Positions 15,116-24,223 of a stretch of 64,000 nt of DNA are shown piece by piece. Origin of the DNA: Oscillospiraceae bacterium. GTDB lineage: Bacteria; Bacillota; Clostridia; Oscillospirales; Oscillospiraceae. Position numbers and translations under genes: made by a program. The notes beneath the pieces are model-generated. The model was not told where the DNA came from, searched no databases, and was given only the letters and a program-made list of their open reading frames with translations. How positions within the stretch are numbered: the stretch's first letter is position 1; each line of letters begins with the position of its first letter. The stretch is taken from the NCBI GenBank assembly GCA_902801295.1, contig CADCHN010000002.1:46119-110118 (forward strand), written 5' to 3'.

Positions 15116-15826
15116 ATGGATATTCAGGAACTGTGGCCCGGCGGCCCGCTGTTTCGGCAGTCGGAGCATTTTCGCCTGAGCACCGACAGCGTGCTGCTGG
15201 CAGATTTCGCGCAGCCGCGCGGGGCAGAGCGCGGGATTGACCTCGGCTGCGGGTCGGGGATCCTGGCGCTGCTGCTGGCGGAAAAGAGCAGCGCGCTGCA
15301 TATGACCGGGCTGGAGCTGCAGCCGGGGGCCGCGGCCGTGGCGCGGGAAAACGCCGCGCTCAACGGCCTGGACGGGCGCCTGGAGGTGCTCGGGGGCGAT
15401 ATCCGGCAGCACCGCGCGCTGTTTCGCGCCGGCAGCTTCGATCTCGCCGTTTCCAATCCGCCCTATTTCCCGGAGGGCGCGGGCGCGGCCGCGCCGCGCG
15501 CGGATCGGGCGGCTGCCAGGGGGGAGGCAAGCTGCAGCCTTGCCGAGCTCTGCGACGCGGCGGCCTTCCTGCTGCGCACGGGCGGCAGCTTCTTCCTCGT
15601 GCACCGGCCGGAGCGGCTGAGCGAGCTCTGCGCCTGCCTCAGCGGACGCGGCCTGGAACCGAAGCGCCTGCGTCTTGTCTGCCATCGGGCGGAGAGCGCA
15701 CCGAGCCTTGTGCTGCTGGAGGCACGCCGCGGCGGACACCCGGGACTGACCATCGAGCCGATGCTCGTTCTCAGCACGCCGGACGGTTCGGAGAGCGTGG
15801 AGTACCGCCGGATTTATCACCGATAA
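15116..15826 (+). CDS. TrmN6/YabB-like SAM-dependent N6-adenine methyltransferase
   Basis: 236 residues. Class I methyltransferase with the SAM-binding motif IDLGCGSGILALLLAE (about residues 42-57) and the base-amino-methylating NPPY motif (SNPPYFPEG near 114). An N-terminal SEHFRLSTDSVLLADF segment is typical of tRNA1(Val) adenine-37 N6-methyltransferases (COG4123). It probably methylates a tRNA adenine in the cytoplasm, though the target in Gram-positives is less certain. It sits between two terminators; ATG preceded by GGGGTG. In many Firmicutes this gene lies by rsmI; that neighbour is not seen here. Confidence 0.85.
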   Translation: MDIQELWPGGPLFRQSEHFRLSTDSVLLADFAQPRGAERGIDLGCGSGILALLLAEKSSALHMTGLELQPGAAAVARENAALNGLDGRLEVLGGDIRQHRALFRAGSFDLAVSNPPYFPEGAGAAAPRADRAAARGEASCSLAELCDAAAFLLRTGGSFFLVHRPERLSELCACLSGRGLEPKRLRLVCHRAESAPSLVLLEARRGGHPGLTIEPMLVLSTPDGSESVEYRRIYHR

Positions 15827-15860
15827 AAAACAGCCCTTCCGGGAGGAAGGGCTGTTTTGA
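15827..15860. terminator. Bidirectional terminator between the methyltransferase gene and hpf
   Basis: AAAACAGCCCTTCC pairs with GGAAGGGCTGTTTT, with T-runs on both strands. Confidence 0.9.
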
Positions 15861-15871
15861 TTTCGGATGCT

Positions 15872-16420
15872 TTATTCTTTTTCGTCGCAAATCAGGCCAT
15901 AGCCGCCCTCATTACGCTTGTAGACGATGGCGATGGCGTCGTTTTCGTCCATGTTGCGGAACACGAAGAACTCATGATCCAGCAGGTTCATCTGCAAAAT
16001 CGCTTCCTCCGGGGACATGGGCTTGATGGAGAAGCGCTTGCTGCGGACGATTTTGAACTCATCAGCCGCCTCGTCTTCTTCCGCGGCGGCGGCATAGGCA
16101 GGCACGACGTCACGCTCCATCACGCCCTCTCTCAGGCGTTTGGCCAGACGGGTCTTGTTCCGGCGGATCTGACGCTCGATCGCGGCCACACCGGAATCGA
16201 CCGATGCGTACATGTCCTGCGTCAGTTCGCTGGCCCGGTAAAACAGACCGCCGTTTTTGATGGTGATTTCAGCCCGGAAGCGGCCGCGCTCAATGCTGTA
16301 GGTGACGAAAGCCTCGGCCTCCGTCTTGAAGAAACGGTCAAGCTTGCCGATCTTCTTTTCGGAATACGCGCGCAGTTCCTCGGACGAGTCCATCTTCTTC
16401 TCGGTAAACGTGAACTTCAT
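15872..16420 (-). CDS. hpf: Long-form ribosome hibernation promoting factor
   Basis: 182 residues, the long HPF form of Firmicutes. The N-terminal RaiA/HPF domain (about 1-100) includes RFRAEITIKNGG and ASVDSGVAAIERQIRRNK. A short linker leads to the C-terminal dimerisation domain (about 120-180: KRFSIKPMSPEEAILQM). It binds the 30S subunit in stationary phase and pairs ribosomes into inactive 100S dimers. AAGGAG precedes the ATG. The upstream region carries a TATAAT overlapped by a perfect palindrome, suggesting regulation. Confidence 0.96.
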   Translation of the reverse strand: MKFTFTEKKMDSSEELRAYSEKKIGKLDRFFKTEAEAFVTYSIERGRFRAEITIKNGGLFYRASELTQDMYASVDSGVAAIERQIRRNKTRLAKRLREGVMERDVVPAYAAAAEEDEAADEFKIVRSKRFSIKPMSPEEAILQMNLLDHEFFVFRNMDENDAIAIVYKRNEGGYGLICDEKE

Positions 16421-16484
16421 ACTGCCTGCTCCTTTCTTTCGTTCTGCTGCTGCAGATTCATCCTGTCCTATCAGGAACGACTCT

Positions 16485-16505
16485 ATTATATCACAGCTTG
16501 TGATA
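16485..16505 (-). promoter_or_regulatory. hpf -10 element overlapped by a perfect palindrome
   Basis: Minus-strand TATAAT (16485-16490) lies about 65 bases before hpf. The 17-base palindrome TATCACA-GCT-TGTGATA (16489-16505) abuts and overlaps it where a spacer would be. The -35 element is poor, so activator or repressor binding here is plausible. Confidence 0.5.
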
Positions 16506-16588
16506 AAATTGGCGAGAAATTGGGCAAAGCGATTGAAATCGGCATTTCCACAAATATGGGCGGCAAATTTTGGTCAATTCGCAGAAAA

Positions 16589-16831
16589 TTACGGCAGCTC
16601 CCGGTACATGGCCGGGGCGCTGGCCTTGTTGGCAACTTCGTTGATCTCCGTGACCTCCACCTTCAGCGTGCGCTGCCCGAAGGCAATTTCGATCACGTCG
16701 CCGACCTTGACCTGATAGCTGGCCTTGACGGAGCGGCCGTTGACGCTGACGCGCTCGCCGTCGCAGGCGTCGTTGGCGACAGTGCGGCGCTTGATGAGGC
16801 GGGAGACTTTTAAATATTTATCCAGTCGCAT
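16589..16831 (-). CDS. rqcP: S4-domain RNA-binding protein RqcP (YabO)
   Basis: 80 residues, almost entirely an S4 RNA-binding domain starting MRLDKYLKVSRLIKRRT, with GERVSVNGRSVKASYQVKVG following. This closely matches B. subtilis YabO/RqcP, which works with RqcH on stalled 50S-peptidyl-tRNA complexes in alanine tailing. The gene follows hup, an order common in Clostridia (hup-yabO). A terminator-like hairpin lies between them, so rqcP may be expressed at a lower level than hup. AAGGAG precedes the ATG. Confidence 0.92.
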   Translation of the reverse strand: MRLDKYLKVSRLIKRRTVANDACDGERVSVNGRSVKASYQVKVGDVIEIAFGQRTLKVEVTEINEVANKASAPAMYRELP

Positions 16832-16850
16832 AAGAGCTCCTTCCGGGTAT

Positions 16851-16884
16851 GAAAAAAGCAGCCGCCCGGGTGGACAGCTGCTCT
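16851..16884 (-). terminator. Hairpin with T-run between hup and rqcP
   Basis: On minus, AGCAGC (complement of 16877-16882) pairs with GCTGCT (complement of 16857-16862) and six Ts follow. The stem is short and the loop large, so read-through into rqcP is likely. Confidence 0.6.
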
Positions 16885-16893
16885 TTTATATCA

Positions 16894-17169
16894 TTACTTG
16901 TTGACGGCGTCCTTGAGGGCCTTGCCGGGCTTGAAGGAAGCGGAGCGGGAAGCGGGGATCTCGATCTCTTCCTTGGTGCGGGGGTTACGGCCGGTACGGG
17001 CGGGGCGCTCTTTCACTTCAAAAGCACCAAAGCCGACCAGAGCGACTTTGTCGCCGGCAACGAGAGCGTTGGTGATGGTTTCAAATACGGCGCTGACAAG
17101 CTTTTCGCTGTCCTTCTTGGAAGCGCCGGTCTTTTCTGCAACAGCAGCGACCAGTTCGGTTTTGTTCAT
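16894..17169 (-). CDS. hup: HU family DNA-binding protein
   Basis: 91 residues, full length. The N-terminal [15 protein letters not shown] and the DNA-arm signature [18 protein letters not shown] followed by T are diagnostic. It is a small basic nucleoid protein that binds and bends DNA as a dimer. Start: ATG with a strong AGGAGG site. A long leader of about 100 bases carries a stable hairpin (17212-17243), and a promoter can be placed further upstream. Confidence 0.97.
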   Translation of the reverse strand: MNKTELVAAVAEKTGASKKDSEKLVSAVFETITNALVAGDKVALVGFGAFEVKERPARTGRNPRTKEEIEIPASRSASFKPGKALKDAVNK

Positions 17170-17211
17170 AATTATCCTCCTAAGTAGTGGCCTTTCCGGC
17201 CTCGGTTATGA

Positions 17212-17243
17212 TGAGTTTGCCCGAAAAACGGGCAAATTACTCA
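17212..17243 (-). repeat. Inverted repeat in the hup leader
   Basis: TGAGTTTGCCCG (17212-17223) pairs with CGGGCAAAnnnACTCA-type sequence (17229-17243). No T-run follows in the hup direction, so it may stabilise or regulate the leader rather than terminate. Confidence 0.5.
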
Positions 17244-17273
17244 TTTTGTCATGCTGAGTGTATCAGCGTATAG

Positions 17274-17302
17274 AATTTATCACATCCGGTCAGAAGAATC
17301 AA
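17274..17302 (-). promoter_or_regulatory. Candidate promoter of hup
   Basis: Minus-strand TTGATT (17297-17302) and TAAATT (17274-17279) with a 17-base spacer, giving a leader of about 100 bases. Confidence 0.45.
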
Positions 17303-17338
17303 GCCCTATTTAAAAAAATCGAAGGAAAAAGAGGTTTT

Positions 17339-18940
17339 TTATCGCATGTGCAGCAGGCGGGAGAGCTTTTTCCCACCCGGAATCAGTGCCATGTCCGCTG
17401 CCGTCACGGTGCGCAGCAATATGCTCAGCAGCAGATAAACGACGACGGCGATCAAAATGGCCGGAGCCGTCGCCAGCAGCAGCCCGATCGGTCCCTGCGG
17501 CAGCACGCGATGGAGCAGCCCGAAGACCGCCCAGGCCGCGGCGCCCATGGCCGCTGTGCAGAACAGGGGGCGGAGCAGGATGACGCGCAGGCGGGGATTC
17601 TTGTCCAGTACGAAGCACATCATCACGAAGTTGATAACGGCCATCAGCGCGTAGCTGGCGAGCGTGCCGATCGGCGCGCCGTAGATGTTGATGCCGCGGT
17701 TGGCCACCAGGAAGTAGTTGATGACGACCTTGACCACGCCGCCCGCGATCATCGTGATCATCGGCAGCATTTCGTGGCCTGTGGCCTGGAGCACGGCGTT
17801 TTCCATCAGCACGATGCACACAAAGACCGAGGCGAGGCCGAGAATCGCCAGCAGATCGGCGCCGACGGGATGCGCGGCGGGATAGATCAGGGTCATGATC
17901 GGCTTCGCCAGCACCGTCAGGCCCACGCCCATCGGCAGACTCAGCACAGCGGCAATGCGCATCGAGTCCTCGGAGATCTTGGTCGCTTCGTCGTTTTCCC
18001 GCTTGACGATGGCGGCGGTGACGGCCGGCACGACGGAGATCGTCAGCGGCGTGATGATGGCGGCCGGCAGATTGAAGATCGTCTGGGCCTTGCCGTAGAC
18101 GCCGTAGAGCTCCTTGGACTCCTGATAGCTGAAGCGCGCGGCGTCCTGGAGACGGCCCATGCAGAGGCTGGAGTCGATCAGGTTCAGCAGCGCGAGCACG
18201 CTGCTGCCCAGAGCGATCGGGATGCCGATGCGCAGAAAACGCTTGAAGATCGCACTGTCTGGGTCGGGCGTGTCGCTGCCGGCGGCCTCGTCGCGGTAAT
18301 GCCGCTGCTTGTGCAGCCACATATACAGCAGCGCTGCTGCCGAGCCCGCCGTCACGCCGAAAATGGCGCCCGCCGAGCCGATCGGCTTGCCGTAGTTTTC
18401 ATGCATCAGGAACCAGGCCAGCGCCAGACCGACTACGACCTTGACCAGCACCTCCAGCACCTGTCCCACGGTGGTGGGGATCATGTCGCCAAAGCCCTGG
18501 CAGTAGCCGCGGTAGGCCGAAACCAGGCAGACCAGCAGCACCGAGGGACTCATCACCCGGATGCTCAGCGCGGCGTCGGGATTGCGGAGAATCCCGCCCG
18601 CGATCAGACGCGGAAAGAGCGCCATAATCAGCGAGCAGAACAGGCCGATCCAGAAGAAGGTGCGCCAGGCGACCGAAAAGGTGCGGCGCAGCTGATTGCT
18701 GCGGCCCTGGGCGTTGGCCTCGGACACCATGCGCGCCAGCGCGATGGGCAGACCCGCCGTGGACAGCGTCAGAAAGACGTTATAGACATTGTAGGTGGCG
18801 AGGAACATGGAGTAGCCGTCGTCGCCGAGGATATTTCCAATGGGCATCTTGTACAGGAAGCCCAGGATTTTCATGATAATCACGCCCGCGGTGAGGATCG
18901 CCGCGCCGTGGAGATAGTTCTGACCCTTGTGTTCCGACAT
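17339..18940 (-). CDS. SpoVB/YabM-type polysaccharide (lipid II-like) flippase, MOP superfamily
   Basis: 533 residues from the ATG at 18940 (GGAGG five bases upstream). About fourteen membrane segments and the N-terminal GAAILTAGVIIMKILGFLYK match the oligosaccharide flippase/MATE-like MOP superfamily, near SpoVB and YabM. Such proteins move lipid-linked sugars across the membrane during cell wall or spore cortex synthesis. Its position next to hup and rqcP mirrors the B. subtilis yabM-yabN-yabO block, although mazG, yabP and yabQ are absent. A spoVB name would be too precise; a MurJ-like role is possible. Confidence 0.85.
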   Translation of the reverse strand: MSEHKGQNYLHGAAILTAGVIIMKILGFLYKMPIGNILGDDGYSMFLATYNVYNVFLTLSTAGLPIALARMVSEANAQGRSNQLRRTFSVAWRTFFWIGLFCSLIMALFPRLIAGGILRNPDAALSIRVMSPSVLLVCLVSAYRGYCQGFGDMIPTTVGQVLEVLVKVVVGLALAWFLMHENYGKPIGSAGAIFGVTAGSAAALLYMWLHKQRHYRDEAAGSDTPDPDSAIFKRFLRIGIPIALGSSVLALLNLIDSSLCMGRLQDAARFSYQESKELYGVYGKAQTIFNLPAAIITPLTISVVPAVTAAIVKRENDEATKISEDSMRIAAVLSLPMGVGLTVLAKPIMTLIYPAAHPVGADLLAILGLASVFVCIVLMENAVLQATGHEMLPMITMIAGGVVKVVINYFLVANRGINIYGAPIGTLASYALMAVINFVMMCFVLDKNPRLRVILLRPLFCTAAMGAAAWAVFGLLHRVLPQGPIGLLLATAPAILIAVVVYLLLSILLRTVTAADMALIPGGKKLSRLLHMR

Positions 18941-18972
18941 GGTCGCCTCCGGGGGGATTGGAATCAAGCTGT

Positions 18973-19001
18973 ATGATACACGCTAAATGTTACAAAATCA
19001 A
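18973..19001 (-). promoter_or_regulatory. Promoter of the SpoVB-type gene
   Basis: Minus-strand TTGATT (18996-19001) and TATCAT (18973-18978) with a 17-base spacer, about 33 bases upstream of the start. Confidence 0.55.
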
Positions 19002-19027
19002 GGGGAGTGAGGAGTATACATATGAGT

Positions 19028-19052
19028 CGTGCCCGGGAAAAACCCGGGCACG
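19028..19052. repeat. Perfect inverted repeat downstream of metG
   Basis: CGTGCCCGGG-AAAAA-CCCGGGCACG, a ten-base perfect stem just past the metG stop. It lacks a T-run on minus, so it may be a weak terminator or mRNA 3' end stabiliser of the htpG-metG operon. Confidence 0.6.
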
Positions 19053-19075
19053 AGGGTTCTGAATACGAAAAAAAC

Positions 19076-21025
19076 TCAGCACAGCCGGCTGCCGGCGGGG
19101 ACCGAATCGTCGAGCATCAGCAGATGCAGCTCCTCCTTGCCGTCCACTTCGCGCACGGCGGACAGCAGCATGCCGCAGGACAGCTGGCCCATCATCTTGC
19201 GCGGCGGCAGGTTCAGAATAGCGACGACAGTCTTGCCGACGAGCTCCTCGGGCTGATAGAACTTCGCAATGCCGGAGAGAATCTGGCGCTCCGTGCCGCT
19301 GCCGTCGTCGAGCGTGAACTTCAGCAGCTTTTCGCTCTTCTTGACGTTTTCACAGGCGAGCACCTTGCACACGCGCATATCGCACTTGGCAAAGTCGTCG
19401 ATCGTCACGTCCGGCAGCACAGGCTCAATTTTGACCTGCGGCCCGGCGGGAGTCTTCATGGCCTCCAGCTCCTCGATGGCCTTGACCATGTCGATGCGCG
19501 GGAAGAGCGTCTCGCCCTTGCGCACGGAAACCGCCGCGGGCAGCACGCCGTATTCGCCCGCCTTGTCCCAGCTCTGCGCGGCCTCGTCCGCACCGATCTG
19601 CGCGAAGGCCTTGGCGCAGCTGTCGGGCATGAAGGGCGTCAGCATCGTCAGCGACACCCGCAGCGCCTCGAGCAGATTGTAAAGCACCGTCGCCAGCCGC
19701 GGCTTCTTTGCCTCGTCGCGGGCCAGCACCCAGGGCGCCGTCTCGTCGATGTACTTGTTGGCACGCTGAATGAGCTTAAAGACCTCCTCCAGCGCCAGGT
19801 GCAGCTGGTATTTGTCCATCTGCGCTGCGTAGCGCGAAGCAGTCTCGCGGATCATGGCGACGAGCTCGTCGTCGAGGGGATCAGCCTCACGTGCCTCCGG
19901 CAGCGTGCCGCCGAAGTACTTTTCAGCCATGGCAGTCGTGCGGGAGACGAGGTTGCCGAGGTCGTTGGCGAGGTCGGTGTTGATGGTGGAAATCAGCAGC
20001 TCGTTGGAGAAGTTGCCGTCCGTGCCGAAGGGGAAGGAGCGCAGCAGGAAGAAACGCAGCGCGTCCACGCCGAATTTCTCCGCCAGCACGTAGGGGTCGA
20101 CCACGTTGCCCTTGGACTTGGACATCTTGCCGCCGTCGATCACCAGCCAGCCGTGGCCGTAGACCTTCTTCGGCAGCGGCAGACCCATGCTCATCAGCAT
20201 GGCGGGCCAGATGATGGAGTGGAAGCGGACGATCTCCTTGCCGACGATGTGCACGTCGGCGGGCCAATATCTGTCGTAGTCGTGATACTTGTCGTTCAGG
20301 AAGCCGAGCGCGGAGCAGTAGTTAAAGAGCGCGTCCACCCAGACGTAGACCACATGACCCGGGTCAAAGTCCACCGGGATGCCCCAGGTGAAGCTGGTAC
20401 GGGAGACGCAGAGGTCCTCGAGGCCGGGCTTGATGAAGTTGTTGACCATTTCGTTGACGCGGCTGGCAGGTTCCAGAAATTCGCCGCTCTCCAGCAGCTC
20501 CTGGACGGGCTTGGCGTACTTGGAGAGGCGGAAGAAATAGGCTTCCTCCTCCGCGTCGTGCACCTCGCGGCCGCAGTCGGGGCATTTGCCGTCGACCAGC
20601 TGGCTCTCGGTCCAGAAGCTCTCGCAGGGCGTGCAGTACTTGCCCTTGTAGGCGCCTTTGTAAATGTCGCCTTTCTCGTACATCTTCCGAAAGATCTTCT
20701 GGATGGACTCCACATGGTAGTCATCGGTCGTGCGGATGAAGCGGTCGTTGGAAATGTTCATCAGCTTCCAGAGGTCGAGCACGCCGTGGTCGCCGGTGAC
20801 GATATTGTCCACAAACTGCTGGGGGGTGACGCCGGCGGCCTTCGCCCGTTCCTCGATTTTCTGGCCGTGCTCGTCGGTGCCGGTGAGGAACATGACGTCA
20901 TAGCCGCGCAGCCGCTTGTAGCGGGCGATCGCGTCGGTGGCCACGGTGCAGTAGCAGTGGCCGATGTGCAGCTTGTCGGAGGGGTAGTAGATCGGGGTGG
21001 TGATATAAAAAGTCTTCTTATCCAT
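19076..21025 (-). CDS. metG: Methionyl-tRNA synthetase
   Basis: 649 residues. Class I motifs HIGH (20-23) and KMSKS (about 300) are intact. A zinc knuckle region has YCTPCES and CPDCG. The C-terminal tRNA-binding OB-fold domain (about 545-649, starting FAKCDMRVCKVLACENVK) is fused, as in most Firmicutes. It charges tRNA-Met. The gene is last in a tight series htpG-hemW-vanW-metG with gaps of 35, 3 and 22 bases, so it is probably transcribed from the htpG promoter. No T-box leader is present, unlike many clostridial metG genes. Confidence 0.97.
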   Translation of the reverse strand: MDKKTFYITTPIYYPSDKLHIGHCYCTVATDAIARYKRLRGYDVMFLTGTDEHGQKIEERAKAAGVTPQQFVDNIVTGDHGVLDLWKLMNISNDRFIRTTDDYHVESIQKIFRKMYEKGDIYKGAYKGKYCTPCESFWTESQLVDGKCPDCGREVHDAEEEAYFFRLSKYAKPVQELLESGEFLEPASRVNEMVNNFIKPGLEDLCVSRTSFTWGIPVDFDPGHVVYVWVDALFNYCSALGFLNDKYHDYDRYWPADVHIVGKEIVRFHSIIWPAMLMSMGLPLPKKVYGHGWLVIDGGKMSKSKGNVVDPYVLAEKFGVDALRFFLLRSFPFGTDGNFSNELLISTINTDLANDLGNLVSRTTAMAEKYFGGTLPEAREADPLDDELVAMIRETASRYAAQMDKYQLHLALEEVFKLIQRANKYIDETAPWVLARDEAKKPRLATVLYNLLEALRVSLTMLTPFMPDSCAKAFAQIGADEAAQSWDKAGEYGVLPAAVSVRKGETLFPRIDMVKAIEELEAMKTPAGPQVKIEPVLPDVTIDDFAKCDMRVCKVLACENVKKSEKLLKFTLDDGSGTERQILSGIAKFYQPEELVGKTVVAILNLPPRKMMGQLSCGMLLSAVREVDGKEELHLLMLDDSVPAGSRLC

Positions 21026-21047
21026 TCGTTTGTTCTCCTGTTACGGC

Positions 21048-22916
21048 TCAGCCGGTGATAACGACGTCACTCTCGGACTCGTCGGGATCGGACTGCGGCT
21101 CGGGGGTGGGGTCGGGCTGCGGCTCCGGGGTCGGTTCAGGCGTGGGCTCCGGGGTCGGTTCAGGCGTGGGTTCCGGGGTCGGTTCCGGCGTCGGCTCCGG
21201 GGTGGACTCCGGGGTCGGCGCGGGCGTGGGTTCCGGGGTCGGCGCAGGCGTCTCTGCCGGCTTTTCGGTCGGCTTCGGCGTCGGGGCCGGCGTCGGGGTC
21301 GGCTTCGGCGTCTCCTCGGGCCACTCGATGTCTTCCTCGTGGAAGTAGTAGGTGCTGTAGTCCTCTTCGGTGCGGGACAGGAGGTTGCCGTCCTTGTCGT
21401 AGAGGTCGCGGAAGCTGACCGCCTTCCAGCCGATCTGCACCTCGGGGTGCTTGGTGTCGTAGTAGGCCCAGTAGGACGAGGTGGGAACAACATAGGTGCC
21501 GTCGACGTTGCTGCCCCAGATCTCAAAGGTGATGCTGGTGGCCCGCTCATCGCTGACCGCGTGGATCTTGATCGGGAAATCCCGGTTGTTGGTGAATTTG
21601 AAGTCCGGGGCGGGCCAGCTGACGGTGGCGTCCAGACCCTTGGGGAGATAGGTGACCTCAAAGTAGTGGCAGGTGCGCTCGTCTACCTGGAGGTTGGCGC
21701 TGAGAACGGCGTTGTACAGTGTGGAGGACACCTGGCAGATGCCGCCGCCGATCTCATAGACGACCTTGCCGTTGTCATAGGCGGCAGCGGTCTGGAAGCC
21801 GGCCTCCTCGGTGCGCTGGCCGACGTAACCGTTGTAGGAGAACTGTTCGCCGGGCAGAAGGATCAGCCCGTCGATCTTCTGCGCGACCAGGGAGATGTTG
21901 TTGATGCGGCCGGGGGTGCTGCCCCAGTAGTAGGTGGTTCTGGCACCCAGCAGATCGCGGAACAGCAGCTCTTCCATCTGCTTGGCGGTCACCGTGGGGT
22001 GGAGATATTCGACGGGAATCGTGATGGAATCGGCGATCTCGGCCTCCTCCCACAGACGGCGGGCCTCATTCGGGTCAAAGGTGAAGCCCTCCACCTCGGG
22101 AATGATCTTGTCGTTGACCGGGTCGTAGTAGGCGTCCGCCGGCTCCACATGCAGCTGATTATAAAGAGCATTGAAATCGGGGGTGGCGACAGCCTCACGG
22201 GCGAAGCTGCAGTTGAGCTTGCTGTCGTGGTGCAGCAGCGCGCGCGTCACCTGCTCGACCAGCGCGTCGCGGTCGATGGTCATCTGGCCGCCGCCCTTGA
22301 GCATCGTCATCACGCTCTTCTTCTCGTCGAGCTGATAGTCTCCGAAGGCGGTGCGCACCTCAAAGCGCGCAGCGGCATCCTCCGTCTTCTGGCGGATATA
22401 GTCCTCGTTGAGCTTAAGCTCCTGGTCGGACACGTCCACCAGGTTCGACATGCCGTCGATATAGGCGATCAGGGCCTCCATGTCGCTGCCGTCATGGCCG
22501 TAGGCATAGGCAAAGTCCGCCATCTGTTCGGCCGTGAAGCTGACGCCGGATTCGTAATAATCCAGCTGAAAGTCGATTTCGGCCGGCAGCGTCACGGTCA
22601 ACGTGCCGCTGTTTTCCTCGTCCCAGCCGTGCTCGAGCAGGGTCTGCGCGACCTCCTCCTTCGTCATATCGCCGACGGCGATGTCGCCGATCATGACGTT
22701 CGGCAGGGTCTTATCGCCCGACTGGATCCGGTGGCCCATGATAACGGCCGCGACGGCCGCGCCCACCAGCAGGACGAGCAGTACGGAGAGCGTTACCACA
22801 AAGCCGATCTTGACGGCGCGGCGGCGTCTCTTTTTCGATGGGCGCTTTTTGACGGGCGCTGCGGCCTGTTCGGCGGGAGCGGCGCTGTCGTTGATGATCT
22901 GATTCTCGTTTTCCAC
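21048..22916 (-). CDS. VanW-domain membrane protein with long Pro/Thr/Glu tail
   Basis: 622 residues. The start is a GTG at 22916, three bases after the hemW stop, with GAGGAA inside the end of hemW. Order: basic N-terminus ([11 protein letters not shown]), one membrane segment (about 37-60), a peptidoglycan-binding-like region (about 70-300), a VanW domain with the hallmark [18 protein letters not shown] (about 410), a G5-like beta region, then a C-terminal tail of repeated PEPT units (about 525-610). It is exported and probably wall-associated. The VanW function is not established, and vancomycin resistance should not be inferred from the name. Confidence 0.88.
   Translation of the reverse strand: MENENQIINDSAAPAEQAAAPVKKRPSKKRRRRAVKIGFVVTLSVLLVLLVGAAVAAVIMGHRIQSGDKTLPNVMIGDIAVGDMTKEEVAQTLLEHGWDEENSGTLTVTLPAEIDFQLDYYESGVSFTAEQMADFAYAYGHDGSDMEALIAYIDGMSNLVDVSDQELKLNEDYIRQKTEDAAARFEVRTAFGDYQLDEKKSVMTMLKGGGQMTIDRDALVEQVTRALLHHDSKLNCSFAREAVATPDFNALYNQLHVEPADAYYDPVNDKIIPEVEGFTFDPNEARRLWEEAEIADSITIPVEYLHPTVTAKQMEELLFRDLLGARTTYYWGSTPGRINNISLVAQKIDGLILLPGEQFSYNGYVGQRTEEAGFQTAAAYDNGKVVYEIGGGICQVSSTLYNAVLSANLQVDERTCHYFEVTYLPKGLDATVSWPAPDFKFTNNRDFPIKIHAVSDERATSITFEIWGSNVDGTYVVPTSSYWAYYDTKHPEVQIGWKAVSFRDLYDKDGNLLSRTEEDYSTYYFHEEDIEWPEETPKPTPTPAPTPKPTEKPAETPAPTPEPTPAPTPESTPEPTPEPTPEPTPEPTPEPTPEPTPEPQPDPTPEPQSDPDESESDVVITG
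21096..21318 (-). repeat. Degenerate PEPT-coding repeat in the vanW gene
   Basis: About a dozen near-identical 12-base units of the type GGCGTGGGCTCC/GGGGTCGGTTCC code for PEPT/PTPE repeats. It is a coding low-complexity tract likely to vary in length between strains, not a CRISPR array. Confidence 0.85.
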
Positions 22917-22919
22917 AGC

Positions 22920-24188
22920 TTATTCCTCACTGACTGTTTGCTGATATAGTTCTGCGAAGAGCTCCTCTTCGCTTTTCGGTACGTGGATTTTTTCCTCGGC
23001 CTCGTAGGCGTCGTGCAGCCAGGGCGTGCCCTCGATGCGGCCGCTGGCCTGCGCCTCGAGCAGAATGCCGATCAGGGTGTTGGAGATCAGAAAGCCCGGC
23101 ACGGTGAAGTGCCAGCGGCCGTCACTCTCCAGCTCGGTCCAGCCCTTTTCGCGGAAGGCCTCGAGGGTGCGGCCGATGGGCTTCCAGTTGCTCTGGCAGC
23201 GCACATGATATTCCTGCTCGGAGATACCGCGGGTGGTACGCATGCCAAGCATGATGTACTCCACGGCGCGCTCGAGCGGGTCGATGACCTGGTATTCGTC
23301 GGTGATGCTGAGCTTGCGCTGCACACCGCTGATATAGCGCCGCAGATCCTTGACGAAGCTGTAGCGCAGATTGCCCACGCTGGAGTGGGCGCCGGGGCCG
23401 AAGCCCATGTAGTCGTCGAGCCGCCAGTATTTCAGATTGTGCCGGCTTTCAAAGCCCGGCGCGCAGAAATTGGAGATCTCGTACTGCTTGTAGCCGTAGC
23501 GGTCGAGCATTTCGGCGGCGTAGCAGTACATGTCGGCCTGCTCGTCGTCGTCGGGAAGGATCGGGGAGTTCCGATAGGCGTCATACATCGGCGTGCCCGG
23601 CTCGAGCTTGAGCGCGTAGCAGGAGATGTGCTCCGGATGGAGCTCCACAGCCCGGGCCAGAGTCTCGGCCCAGTCGCTCTTGGTCTGGCTGGGCAGACCG
23701 TACATCAAGTCGAGACTGACGTTGTCAAAGCCCGCCATGCGGGCGTTGTACACGGCCTTCTGCGCCTGCTGGAAATTGTGGCGGCGGCCGATCAGCTTGA
23801 GGAGGTTATTGTCCGAGGCCTGCACGCCGATCGACAGACGGTTGACGCCCTCGCCGCGCAGCAGGCGCAGCGCGTTGAGGCTGATGCTGTCGGGGTTGAC
23901 CTCCACGGTCACCTCGGCGTCCAGGCGCACGTTGCCGTTCATCTTGACGGCGTTGAAGAGCTCGCAGATACGGTCGGCGCCGTAAAAGCTGGGAGTGCCG
24001 CCGCCGAAGTAGACCGTGTCCACCTCGTATTTCTTGATGCTCGGCCCGGACTCGTCCAGATGCTCCAGCAGCGCGTCGTGGTAGGAGGGGATGAGCCCCT
24101 CGCAGCCGGCCAGCGAATAGAAGTCACAGTAGCTGCACTTGCTGGCACAGAAGGGAATATGGATATAGATACCAAGACTTGGCTTCAT
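22920..24188 (-). CDS. hemW: Radical SAM heme chaperone HemW (HemN-like)
   Basis: 422 residues from the ATG at 24188 (GGGAG eight bases upstream); an in-frame GTG at 24197 is a weaker choice. The radical SAM motif reads FCASKCSYCDF, C-x3-C-x2-C. The residue after the third cysteine pair is F, not the extra Cys of true coproporphyrinogen III oxidase HemN, so HemW is the better call. Other features are YFGGGTPS and a C-terminal HemN domain. HemW binds heme and hands it to heme proteins. No heme synthesis genes are nearby. It is the second gene of the htpG operon. Confidence 0.9.
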   Translation of the reverse strand: MKPSLGIYIHIPFCASKCSYCDFYSLAGCEGLIPSYHDALLEHLDESGPSIKKYEVDTVYFGGGTPSFYGADRICELFNAVKMNGNVRLDAEVTVEVNPDSISLNALRLLRGEGVNRLSIGVQASDNNLLKLIGRRHNFQQAQKAVYNARMAGFDNVSLDLMYGLPSQTKSDWAETLARAVELHPEHISCYALKLEPGTPMYDAYRNSPILPDDDEQADMYCYAAEMLDRYGYKQYEISNFCAPGFESRHNLKYWRLDDYMGFGPGAHSSVGNLRYSFVKDLRRYISGVQRKLSITDEYQVIDPLERAVEYIMLGMRTTRGISEQEYHVRCQSNWKPIGRTLEAFREKGWTELESDGRWHFTVPGFLISNTLIGILLEAQASGRIEGTPWLHDAYEAEEKIHVPKSEEELFAELYQQTVSEE

Positions 24189-24223
24189 GGGCAACACTCC
24201 CTGCTTGATTTGGGGCTTCGTGC

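Noticed and set aside
21096..21318. Short tandem repeats that might be a CRISPR array or satellite
   Set aside because: They are in frame inside the vanW gene and code for PEPT units; there are no unique spacers of constant length.
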